Shown: positions 1-7,376 of the stretch, in pieces
Layout of the letters: each line of letters opens with the position of its first letter
Numbering within the stretch: the first letter of the stretch is position 1
NCBI GenBank assembly: GCA_003646505.1
Contig: QMKT01000013.1
Location: 1 to 18,171 of the forward strand
DNA: 18,171 nt
Source of the DNA: Campylobacterota bacterium
Lineage (GTDB): Bacteria; Campylobacterota; Campylobacteria; Campylobacterales; Sulfurovaceae
Direction: 5' to 3'
Notes under the pieces: generated by a model
The model's input: only the letters and a program-made list of their open reading frames with translations
The model's database searches: none
Told to the model about the DNA's origin: nothing
Translations under genes and position numbers: made by a program

Positions 1-2
1 AA

Positions 3-38
3 AAAATGCGTGCCATGTACGAAAATGGGACGATGTAA
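3..38 (+). CDS. C-terminal tail of an upstream gene (partial)
   Basis: Reading in the frame beginning at base 3 gives KMRAMYENGTM followed by TAA at 36-38. The frame is open to the window edge, so this is probably the last codons of a gene that starts before the window. The residues are too few to name a family. The other two forward frames also stay open from the edge for some distance, so the assignment rests only on plausible composition and on the stop lying just before a promoter-like TATAAT and the next gene. Confidence 0.3.
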   Translation, partial: KMRAMYENGTM

Positions 39-57
39 AAGTAAAGTATTTTTGCTT

Positions 58-63
58 TATAAT
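58..63 (+). promoter_or_regulatory. Putative -10 box for the 88-426 gene
   Basis: A perfect TATAAT lies behind a T-rich stretch (47-58). T-rich upstream sequence in place of a strict -35 box is typical of Campylobacterota sigma-70 promoters. Transcription would begin near base 70, leaving a short leader that carries AAAGGAG at 77-83 just before the ATG at 88. Confidence 0.5.
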
Positions 64-87
64 AACGTAAGAAAGTAAAGGAGTTTT

Positions 88-426
88 ATGAATTGGGGAA
101 AAGTTTTTTATATATTTTTTACGTTGATGTCATTGACGACATCAGCAGCATTTTTATATGAAAACAGTGCAGTAGCACTGTTTATTGCAGGTTCAGTGAA
201 TATTATTTCTACCTTGATGAAAATAGGGGTAAGAAATATACTTTCAGCAGAACTGTTAGCTGGTTCACTTGTTGCTGACTTGCACCTTATACCTGCATTT
301 TTTGCATTACAGTTTTACGATAACTATGCTTTGGCAGTCGGGCTTGTAATAGGTGCTGTGATAGCAAATGTTTATACTATTATTGTATCTATGATAGAGA
401 GTGGAAAGGAAAAGGCAGACTTCTGA
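88..426 (+). CDS. Small multi-pass membrane protein (DUF6394-like)
   Basis: A 112-residue, very hydrophobic protein with about four membrane-spanning stretches (roughly residues 5-23, 27-47, 50-72 and 80-102) and a short charged tail (ESGKEKADF). The start is supported by AAAGGAG five bases upstream of the ATG and by a TATAAT at 58. It resembles a small uncharacterised membrane family that I recall as DUF6394, but I could not check this. No catalytic or transport motif is visible, so no function is assigned. It appears monocistronic: a repeated hairpin element starts ten bases after its stop codon and the next gene has its own leader. Confidence 0.8.
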   Translation: MNWGKVFYIFFTLMSLTTSAAFLYENSAVALFIAGSVNIISTLMKIGVRNILSAELLAGSLVADLHLIPAFFALQFYDNYALAVGLVIGAVIANVYTIIVSMIESGKEKADF

Positions 427-435
427 TTGTAGAAG

Positions 436-507
436 GTGAAGAGAGCAAAGCTCACTTCACTATGCTGTATCAACTTTAGCAATCGACCCAAACAACTAGT
501 TGCTTTT
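436..507 (+). repeat. Structured intergenic repeat element, copy A
   Basis: Copy A of an element also found at 13945-14022. It starts with a hairpin (436-460) with arms GTGAAGAGAGC and GCTCACTTCAC around an AAA loop and one A-A mismatch. An 8-nt spacer follows, then a 39-nt module (469-507) with three heptamers (ATCAACT 469, ATCGACC 482, AACAACT 491) and the palindrome CAACTAGTTG (493-502), ending in TTTT. Compared with copy B, the hairpin is identical at 19 of 25 positions and the module at 29 of 39. Several differences are paired substitutions that preserve the stems. It may be a REP-like mobile palindrome, a small structured RNA or a regulatory element; I do not know which. Confidence 0.65.
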
Positions 508-529
508 GTACCTTTTACATACATACTAT
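500..529 (+). promoter_or_regulatory. Possible weak promoter upstream of ovoA
   Basis: TTGCTT (500-505) and TACTAT (524-529) are separated by 18 bases and could form a weak sigma-70 promoter for the ovoA unit. The -35 candidate overlaps the 3' palindrome of repeat element A. Other AT-rich stretches between 530 and 565 are also possible, so this is tentative. Confidence 0.25.
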
Positions 530-580
530 ACACATTCGTATGGTATTTTACTTTAATCTATATGCTTTAAGGGGAAAGAT

Positions 581-2680
581 TTGATAACGATACCTACACT
601 TTACGGAAATGATACTGAAGAGAAACGAAAAGAGATCAAAGACTATTTTCAGTACTGTTATAAACGCTATGAATCACTTTTTACACTTGTTTCAGATGAA
701 AAGGCTTATTTCCAAAAATCAGATCCTCTTCGTCATCCCATAATTTTTTATTATGGACATACCGCTACCTTTTTCATAAACAAACTTAAATTGGCTAAGA
801 TCATTGATGAACGAATAGATCCAAAACTCGAATCTCTATTTGCTGTGGGCGTTGATGAAATGTCCTGGGATGATCTAAATGAAAAACATTATGATTGGCC
901 TAGCTTAGCAGAGACACAGTATTATCGTGATGAAGTCTATACACTTGTTTCTGAACTTATAGATACACTTCCATTAGAGTTACCTCTTACTCAAGAATCC
1001 CCTTGGTGGGTGATCATGATGGGAGTAGAGCATGAAAATATCCATGTTGAAACCTCTTCAGTACTCATACGACAACTTCCTTTTGAATTTGTGAGAGAAG
1101 ATAAAGAGTGGAAAGAGTGTAAAATGTATGGGGCTGCACCCAAAAATCATCTTTTAGATGTAAGTGCAGGTACTGTGAGATTAGGTAAAGGTAGTGATGC
1201 CAAACTCTTTGGATGGGACAATGAATATGGTAAACATCAAACACATATTCCCGAATTTAAAGCTGCAAAGTATCTTACTTCAAATGCTGAGTATTTAGCA
1301 TTTGTCGATGATGATGGTTACAATAATGATATTTTTTGGTGTAAAGAGGGCAAAGCATGGCGTGACTATGTAAAGGCAGAATACCCTCTGTTTTGGAAAA
1401 AAAGAGATAATGAGTATGTACTACGTACAGTAAGTCGTGAAATACCTTTACCACTCTCTTGGCCTGTTGAAGTAAACCATTTAGAAGCAGCAGCATTTTG
1501 TAAATGGAAAAGTGTCAAGACGGGTACAACTATTACATTACCGACAGAAGATGAATATATTAGACTGCGTGATGAAAGTGGAGTTGCATCCTATTTGGAA
1601 TGGAAAGATAAAAAAAAGACTATAGCCAACATAAATCTTGAAGATTATGTCTCGTCTGTGCCTATAGACAGACATCAGCATGGTGATTTTTATGATATCA
1701 TCGGGAATGTCTGGCAGTGGTCACGTACCCCTATCTATCCATTTAAAGGATTTAAAGTACATCCTATTTATGATGATTTTACCGTACCTACTTTTGATGG
1801 GAAACACAATCTTATTAATGGCGGTTCATGGATCTCTTGCGGCAATTTGGCCACGCAAAAAAGTCGTTATGGGTTTAGAAGACATTTTTATCAGCATGCA
1901 GGATTTAGATATATTCAAAGTGACTATGAAGAAAAAGTAGTGACTGACTACTATACCACTGACAGTATCATTTCACAGTATTGTCACTTTGGCTGGGGTG
2001 ACAATGTGCTAAATGTAGAAAATTATCCTGCACGTTGTGCCCAGATCGCTTTAACCTACATGAAAGACAAACCAAGAGTTAAGGCTTTTGATATAGGATG
2101 TGCCATAGGAAGAAGTACCTTTGAGCTGGCCCGCGGTTTTGATGAAGTGATAGGTGTGGATTTCTCTGCAAGGTTTGTACAGGAAGCTGAAGTCTTAAAA
2201 CAAAATGGTGTATTGCGCTATACGATGCCTACCGAAGGTGAACTGGAAAGTTTTTATGAAGTACAGCTTTCAGATTTTGATTTAGAAGAAGCGCAGGGGA
2301 AAGTTACATTTTGGCAGGCGGATGCCTGTAATTTAAAGCCAATTTATAAAGACTTTGATCTTATATTTGGCGGTAATCTTATCGACAGACTGTATGATCC
2401 AAAGAAGTTTTTAGATTCACTCCCAGAACGTTTGAATGAAGGAGGAGTACTTATTTTGACATCTCCTTATACCTGGCAGGAAGAATCCACCCCTAAAGAA
2501 AAATGGATAGGCGGTTATAAAAAAGATGGTGAAAATGTTTCTACCTTAGATGGGTTGCAAGAGATACTAGGACAAGATTTTAAATTACTTGATACCAAAG
2601 ATGTTCCTTTTGTGATACAAGAGACAGCAAGAAAACATCAACATACTATAGCACAGATGACAATTTGGCAAAAAATATAA
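581..2680 (+). CDS. ovoA: OvoA: 5-histidylcysteine sulfoxide synthase fused to mercaptohistidine N1-methyltransferase
   Basis: A 699-residue three-domain enzyme that starts ovothiol A synthesis by oxidatively joining cysteine to C5 of histidine, and whose C-terminal domain should methylate the imidazole. Residues 20-170 form a DinB-like helical domain with the iron ligands H60 and the HENIHVE motif (H151, H155). Residues 190-447 form the FGE-sulfatase-like domain (IGNVWQW 374-380, NGGSW 413-417, and an RYGFRRHFYQHAGFRY stretch near 429-444). Residues 455-699 are a class I SAM methyltransferase with the motif DIGCAIGRS (504-512). Length and domain order match the full bacterial OvoA family. 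The start is TTG, with AAGGGG six bases upstream; no closer ATG exists in frame. The PLP lyase gene follows after one base. It acts in the cytoplasm. Confidence 0.9.
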   Translation: MITIPTLYGNDTEEKRKEIKDYFQYCYKRYESLFTLVSDEKAYFQKSDPLRHPIIFYYGHTATFFINKLKLAKIIDERIDPKLESLFAVGVDEMSWDDLNEKHYDWPSLAETQYYRDEVYTLVSELIDTLPLELPLTQESPWWVIMMGVEHENIHVETSSVLIRQLPFEFVREDKEWKECKMYGAAPKNHLLDVSAGTVRLGKGSDAKLFGWDNEYGKHQTHIPEFKAAKYLTSNAEYLAFVDDDGYNNDIFWCKEGKAWRDYVKAEYPLFWKKRDNEYVLRTVSREIPLPLSWPVEVNHLEAAAFCKWKSVKTGTTITLPTEDEYIRLRDESGVASYLEWKDKKKTIANINLEDYVSSVPIDRHQHGDFYDIIGNVWQWSRTPIYPFKGFKVHPIYDDFTVPTFDGKHNLINGGSWISCGNLATQKSRYGFRRHFYQHAGFRYIQSDYEEKVVTDYYTTDSIISQYCHFGWGDNVLNVENYPARCAQIALTYMKDKPRVKAFDIGCAIGRSTFELARGFDEVIGVDFSARFVQEAEVLKQNGVLRYTMPTEGELESFYEVQLSDFDLEEAQGKVTFWQADACNLKPIYKDFDLIFGGNLIDRLYDPKKFLDSLPERLNEGGVLILTSPYTWQEESTPKEKWIGGYKKDGENVSTLDGLQEILGQDFKLLDTKDVPFVIQETARKHQHTIAQMTIWQKI

Positions 2681-2681
2681 G

Positions 2682-3848
2682 ATGGCAAAAATGATGTTTG
2701 AAGCCATAAACCGTCAAGGCACATACACTACAAAATATGATGATGCCAAGAAGAAGTTTGGAACGGATGATCTCTTGCCTTTATGGGTTGCAGATATGGA
2801 TCTGGCTTCACCCCTGTGTGTGCAGGAAACGATCAGAAAAAGAGCAGCGCATCCTTTGTACGGCTATACCGTCTACCCTGATGCGTATTATGAAGCGATC
2901 CAAAACTGGATGATGAAGCGTTTTGACTGGACTGTCGATAGAGAGAGTATCGTGCCTTGTTATGGTGTGGTGCCTTCAATCAATTTTGCGATCACTGCTT
3001 ATAGTAAAGAGGATGATGGAATCATGATCCAAACACCTTTATATCCTCCTTTTGCCGGTTCCGTTAAACATAAAAAAAGAAGAGTATTTGATAATACACT
3101 GCTGTATGAAAATGGCAAGTATCAGATAGACTTTGAGGATTTTGAAGCCAAAGCCAAAGAATCAACACTCTTTTTACTCTGTTCCCCGCACAATCCAAGT
3201 GGACGGACATGGAATAAAGAGGAGTTGGAAAAAATCATCGATATCTGTATTGAACATGATGTGATTATCATCTCTGATGAGATACATGCTGATGTGATCT
3301 ATGAAAAAATGCATCACTCTGTGGGGTCTTTTGAGAAGATGAAACATCGATGTGTCATCTTAAATGCACCTTCCAAGACATTTAATATTGCAGGACTCAA
3401 TACTTCTTTTGCTATAATTCCAGATAAGAAGTTACGAGAGGCCTATAGGCTTGAGCAGAATAAGTCCGGTATTACCAATGGAAATCCTTTTGGTATAGAA
3501 GCTTTGATATCTGCCTACAGTGAGGGTGAAATGTGGTTAGAACAGCTTAAAGTACATTTAGCCTCTAATATCTCTTGTGTAAAAACATTTTTGCTAAAGC
3601 ATCAGTTACCTATAGATGCTGTACCGACAGAAGCTACTTTTTTAATGTGGCTTGATTGTAAAAAAATGGGCCTGTCTCATGAAGCATTGCTTCATTTTTT
3701 TATTGATGATGCAAAACTTGGCTTGAATGACGGAAAAAGTTTTGGCAAAACAGGAGAAGGTTTTATGCGTTTAAATATAGGGACATCAAGGAAGATTTTG
3801 GAAGAAGCTATGGAACGGTTATTACATGCCTATAGGGAGAAACTGTGA
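2682..3848 (+). CDS. PLP-dependent C-S beta-lyase (MalY/PatB family), probable OvoB
   Basis: A 388-residue fold-type I PLP enzyme. It has the family N-terminus (FEAINRQGTYTTKYD), the LWVADMD segment (34-40), CSPHNPSGR (167-175), SDEIHADVIY (198-207) and the Schiff-base lysine K232 in SKTFNIAGLN. MalY/PatB proteins are cystathionine-type beta-lyases. Directly after ovoA, with one intervening base, the natural inference is that it cleaves the histidyl-cysteine sulfoxide made by OvoA to release mercaptohistidine, the OvoB step. A housekeeping cystathionine beta-lyase role (MetC-like) cannot be excluded from sequence. There is little Shine-Dalgarno signal before ATG 2682, so it is probably translationally coupled; ATG 2691 or 2694 are alternative starts. 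Its stop overlaps the next gene's GTG. Confidence 0.85.
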   Translation: MAKMMFEAINRQGTYTTKYDDAKKKFGTDDLLPLWVADMDLASPLCVQETIRKRAAHPLYGYTVYPDAYYEAIQNWMMKRFDWTVDRESIVPCYGVVPSINFAITAYSKEDDGIMIQTPLYPPFAGSVKHKKRRVFDNTLLYENGKYQIDFEDFEAKAKESTLFLLCSPHNPSGRTWNKEELEKIIDICIEHDVIIISDEIHADVIYEKMHHSVGSFEKMKHRCVILNAPSKTFNIAGLNTSFAIIPDKKLREAYRLEQNKSGITNGNPFGIEALISAYSEGEMWLEQLKVHLASNISCVKTFLLKHQLPIDAVPTEATFLMWLDCKKMGLSHEALLHFFIDDAKLGLNDGKSFGKTGEGFMRLNIGTSRKILEEAMERLLHAYREKL

Positions 3849-5596
3849 GAAGTATCTTTTTTGTCTATTTTATGCTTTCGCTCTGGCTTTATGCGATGCC
3901 TCAGGCAATCATCGAAGAGATACGAAAATCGGGTATATCAAAGAAGGATGTGAGTATTTACATCAAGGAAACAGGTAATGGAGGGAAGGTCGTTGCTTCT
4001 CTTAATGCAGGAAAGACACGTACACCAGCATCTGTGATCAAGGTTCTGACCACCTATGCAGCTATTTTGAAATTGGGTTTTGATTATCGTTGGCCAACAA
4101 AATTCTACACGACGGGTACGTTGAAACAAGGGGTATTAAAAGGGGATCTGCTCATTAAAGGCTTTGGGGATCCGAGTTTAAATGACAGGGATCTTGAAGA
4201 TATCGTCGCTTCCATCCGTGCAAAAGGTATACGTAGTATCACAGGGAATATTGTGATTGATAGAAGTTATTTTAAAGTAGGTACTAAAAATACTTCAGGT
4301 TTTGATAAGCATATCTACAGTGCTTATAATGCCATGCCGGATGCCATGATGTTCAACGAACGAGTCAGTACAGTTTGTGTTACTCCAAACAAAAAATCTG
4401 TGTATAAAAAAAATGCAGATGGAAGTTACAAAGTTGTCAACCAGTTAAAATATGTCAACAAACCTTGTAAAGGAAGATACTCTTGGCCAGGTGTCAAGAT
4501 AACCCATAGCCAATCCACACCTACCGTGATTTTAAAAGGGAGTATCTCTAAGCGATGCGGGAAACGTAATGTTTGTAATGTTTTGACTAAACCATATAAA
4601 TCATTTTATTATGCACTCAAAGAGAAACTTCGTGCTAAAGGTGTAAAAGTGTCAGGTACCTTACGCTTACAAAAGATACCTAAAAATGCCAAAGATCTTT
4701 TGACTTATTATTCTGATTCTTTGGAAAAAATTGTTTCCAAAACAGCTAAAAAAAGTAATAATCTTTATGCCCGTCATCTCTTGCTTCTGTTGGGAGCAAA
4801 AGTATATGGTGCTCCTGCAACCTTGCAAAAAGGAAGAGATGCTGTCGCTAAAATACTGCGTTCCAAAGGGGCACTGGGTCACGGTACACTCATGGTAGAC
4901 AATGGAAGCGGTCTTTCCCGTATAGCAAAAATGACAGCAAAAAACCTAGCAGACATGTATGATAATGCTTATGATCGCTATGGATCACGATGGATGAAAA
5001 CACTTTCCATAGCGGGAGTAGATGGAACAATAAAACGACGTTTTAGACATACGGTGGTAAAAAACCGTGCTTGGATGAAAACAGGTACTGTCCGACGGGT
5101 TAAGAACATAGGGGGATATGTTAAAAATAAGGCTGGTAAACTCTACACAGTTGTGATACTTGTTAACAGTACCAGGGCACGTTATCATGGGGCAAAACTG
5201 CAAAATGAGATCATCAAATGGTTAGTAAAGACTACAGCAAAACCGACCAGAAGATCCTCCATTCGCATATTGAAAACATCAAAGGCAGTCTCTCCAAAGA
5301 GTAAAGCTTCAAAAAATAATGTTAAAAATGTATTTTCACAACTTGAACCAAAGTTTCCAGAATATAATAGAGAAAGTTTGATAGAAAGATACTATGTACA
5401 GGTCGGTTCTTTTGCTGAAATGCCGGAGAAGCAGTATTTACAAAAAATAGAAGCATTGAAACTACGTTACAGTGTACGAAATACGGGTAAATACAGAGTA
5501 CTTATAGGTGCATACAGTGATGAAAATGATGCAAGAATAGTCTTGAAAATGGTACGTCAGGACATTAATGCAGGAGCCTTTATCGTAAAGCTATAG
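3845..5596 (+). CDS. dacB: D-Ala-D-Ala carboxypeptidase/endopeptidase (PBP4/DacB, S13) with C-terminal SPOR domain
   Basis: A 583-residue exported peptidoglycan hydrolase. A signal peptide covers about residues 1-18. The three penicillin-binding motifs are present: SxxK as S63-V-I-K66, SxN as S304-N-N306, and KTG at 412-414 (WMKTGTVRR). The long insert between the first two motifs is typical of S13 enzymes. A basic linker (about 463-500) leads to a SPOR domain (about 515-583: YYVQVGSFAE, YRVLIGAYSD, GAFIVKL). SPOR domains bind glycans stripped of stem peptides at division septa, which suggests the enzyme is targeted to the septum. The GTG start overlaps the upstream stop as GTGA, with AGGGAGA just upstream. 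It should act in the periplasm by trimming or cleaving stem-peptide crosslinks. S13 proteins usually lack SPOR, so the fusion is noteworthy. Confidence 0.9.
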   Translation: MRSIFFVYFMLSLWLYAMPQAIIEEIRKSGISKKDVSIYIKETGNGGKVVASLNAGKTRTPASVIKVLTTYAAILKLGFDYRWPTKFYTTGTLKQGVLKGDLLIKGFGDPSLNDRDLEDIVASIRAKGIRSITGNIVIDRSYFKVGTKNTSGFDKHIYSAYNAMPDAMMFNERVSTVCVTPNKKSVYKKNADGSYKVVNQLKYVNKPCKGRYSWPGVKITHSQSTPTVILKGSISKRCGKRNVCNVLTKPYKSFYYALKEKLRAKGVKVSGTLRLQKIPKNAKDLLTYYSDSLEKIVSKTAKKSNNLYARHLLLLLGAKVYGAPATLQKGRDAVAKILRSKGALGHGTLMVDNGSGLSRIAKMTAKNLADMYDNAYDRYGSRWMKTLSIAGVDGTIKRRFRHTVVKNRAWMKTGTVRRVKNIGGYVKNKAGKLYTVVILVNSTRARYHGAKLQNEIIKWLVKTTAKPTRRSSIRILKTSKAVSPKSKASKNNVKNVFSQLEPKFPEYNRESLIERYYVQVGSFAEMPEKQYLQKIEALKLRYSVRNTGKYRVLIGAYSDENDARIVLKMVRQDINAGAFIVKL

Positions 5597-5625
5597 TTTA
5601 GAGGTTCCCTTTACTCCAAATACGT

Positions 5626-5631
5626 TATAAT
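5626..5631 (+). promoter_or_regulatory. Putative -10 box for the aminotransferase-murC unit
   Basis: A perfect TATAAT sits in the 58-base gap between dacB and the aminotransferase gene, giving a predicted start near 5638 and a short leader carrying AGGG at 5645-5648. No clear -35 box is seen. Confidence 0.5.
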
Positions 5632-5654
5632 CTTTTAAAAATACAGGGCAACAA

Positions 5655-6782
5655 TTGAACTTTGAAACATACCCTTTTGAAAAATTAAATCAACTCCTTG
5701 AAGCAGTGACCCCCAGTTCCACATACAGCCCTCTGAGCCTGACGATCGGTGAACCTCAGTTTGCTACACCACAGTTCATATTGGATGCATTAAATGACAA
5801 TGCACCATTACTTAACAAGTACCCTAAAACGGCTGGTGAAACTGTGCTTAGAGAAGCGATGTTAAAGTACAATGTGGAACGTTTTGGATTGACACTGGAT
5901 AATACACAGATCATCCCTACATTTGGTACACGGGAAGTACTCTTTAACTTTCCTCAGTTCTTGCTGCATGACATCAAAGATCCAGTAATGGTCTTCCCCA
6001 ATCCTTTTTATCAGATCTATGAAGGCGCAGCCAAAGCATGTAGGGCAGAGGTGATTTATTTGAACCTCAATGCATCTAATGATTTTCAACCTGAAGTAGA
6101 TGATGAAGCCTTAGCTAAAGCAGACTTTGTGATACTCAACTCGCCTAACAATCCTACAAGTTCTGTAATGCTGATGGAAGATCTTAAAAAATGGGTAGAG
6201 CTTGCACTGAAACATGACTTCGTACTGTTAAATGATGAGTGTTATTCAGACTTGTATCTTGGAGAGCCTTTGCCATCACTTTTAAATGCCAGTATCGAAG
6301 TAGGTAATGAAACATTTAAAAATATACTTGTTATTAATTCTATCTCTAAACGATCCTCTGCTCCTGGACTGCGTTCTGGTTTTATAGCAGGTGATGCAGA
6401 GATTTTAAAAGAGTACATGGTTTACAGAACTTATGTTGGCTGTGCTTCACCCTTGCCATTACAACATGCAGCGGCAGTTGCTTGGGCAGATCAAGATCAT
6501 GTGAATGGTTTTAGAGAGAAATACAAGAAGAATTTTGAGTTAGCAAAAGAAGTGTTGGGTTTGGATGCTCCTGAAGCAACATTCTACATTTGGCTTAAAG
6601 TAGAAGACGAGATAGCCTTTACCACCAAGTTATATAAAGAGTATAACCTTAAAGTCATCCCCGGTTCCTTTCTGGGACGTGAGGGTGAAGGAAAAGGCTA
6701 TGTTAGACTGGCACTTGTTTATGAGGCTAAGAAAACAAAAGAAGCACTGATAAGAATTAAATTATGTTTGGAGAACACGTAA
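5655..6782 (+). CDS. dapC: Class I/II aminotransferase, probable succinyl-diaminopimelate transaminase (DapC-like)
   Basis: A 375-residue cytoplasmic PLP aminotransferase. Visible motifs are LTIGEPQFATP (29-39), LNSPNNPTSS (161-170), NDECYSDLY (193-201), the PLP lysine K232 in SISKRSSAPGLRSG, and a C-terminal arginine in GYVRLAL. Family members are annotated as N-succinyl-diaminopimelate aminotransferases, which would supply diaminopimelate for lysine and peptidoglycan. Its position two genes upstream of murC fits that role, and I recall a comparable aminotransferase next to murC in Helicobacter. Substrate specificity cannot be read from sequence, so another 2-oxoacid aminotransferase activity is possible. 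The start is TTG, with AGGG six bases upstream; the next in-frame ATG would delete about 68 conserved residues. Confidence 0.8.
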   Translation: MNFETYPFEKLNQLLEAVTPSSTYSPLSLTIGEPQFATPQFILDALNDNAPLLNKYPKTAGETVLREAMLKYNVERFGLTLDNTQIIPTFGTREVLFNFPQFLLHDIKDPVMVFPNPFYQIYEGAAKACRAEVIYLNLNASNDFQPEVDDEALAKADFVILNSPNNPTSSVMLMEDLKKWVELALKHDFVLLNDECYSDLYLGEPLPSLLNASIEVGNETFKNILVINSISKRSSAPGLRSGFIAGDAEILKEYMVYRTYVGCASPLPLQHAAAVAWADQDHVNGFREKYKKNFELAKEVLGLDAPEATFYIWLKVEDEIAFTTKLYKEYNLKVIPGSFLGREGEGKGYVRLALVYEAKKTKEALIRIKLCLENT

Positions 6783-7376
6783 ATGGAAAACCCTGAAATA
6801 CATGTAGAAGAGTTAAAAAAAGATCCGGAGTTTTTGGCAAATATTAAACGTTTGGAAGAGGAATGTAAAGCAGAGCAGAGTATAGCAAAAGGGTATCAGC
6901 TTTTGGATGCACAGCTTATTATTGAAGCTCCAGAAGATGAGATCAATGAAATTTTTACGTTCATTGTGAACAATGCTTTTGATAGACTAGCAGAGAAACT
7001 TACTTCAAGTAAAAACTTTGATATGAATGATACAGAAGATATGGCGACAGCCAGAGCGATCTACGAACATGCTATTCAGCGTTATAGTGAAAACGATAAA
7101 AAAGGTGCCAAAGAGATCTTTTTAGTACTCAATTACACCATAGATCATGCAGACTTAAAAGATGCAATGATGATACATGCAGCAGCAGTGATGGCAGGAC
7201 ACTCTTTTGAAGATTTTATTGAAAACCTTGTAGATGTAGAGGGTGTGAATGAAAATGATCCCTTAGCTTTCTTTATTCAGACTTTTTCACAGCCTACAGA
7301 TATATTATTGAATATGTTTGACAAGCAGGTGAAAGAGGGAAAAGAAGAACTCCGTGTATTGGATGAGTCAAAATAA
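6783..7376 (+). CDS. Conserved-looking acidic protein of unknown function, coupled to murC
   Basis: A 197-residue acidic, probably all-helical cytoplasmic protein with no signal peptide or membrane segment. It begins with charged helices (residues 1-45), has an alanine-rich helix pair around 85-125 (ATARAIYEHAIQRY, KGAKEIFLVLNYTI) and a further helix with MIHAAAVMAGHSFEDF around 139-154. The helix pairs look loosely TPR-like, but no consensus repeat can be claimed. The ATG directly abuts the aminotransferase stop, and its own stop shares one base with the murC ATG (TAATG), so expression should be coupled to MurC. I do not recognise the family. Position suggests a role tied to cell-wall precursor synthesis, but that is inference only. 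Confidence 0.8.
   Translation: MENPEIHVEELKKDPEFLANIKRLEEECKAEQSIAKGYQLLDAQLIIEAPEDEINEIFTFIVNNAFDRLAEKLTSSKNFDMNDTEDMATARAIYEHAIQRYSENDKKGAKEIFLVLNYTIDHADLKDAMMIHAAAVMAGHSFEDFIENLVDVEGVNENDPLAFFIQTFSQPTDILLNMFDKQVKEGKEELRVLDESK

Noticed and set aside
1680..1940. Open 86-codon frame inside ovoA on the plus strand
   Set aside because: It lies wholly within the FGE-sulfatase domain of OvoA, which is conserved in the main frame, and its translation has no recognisable domain or ribosome site.
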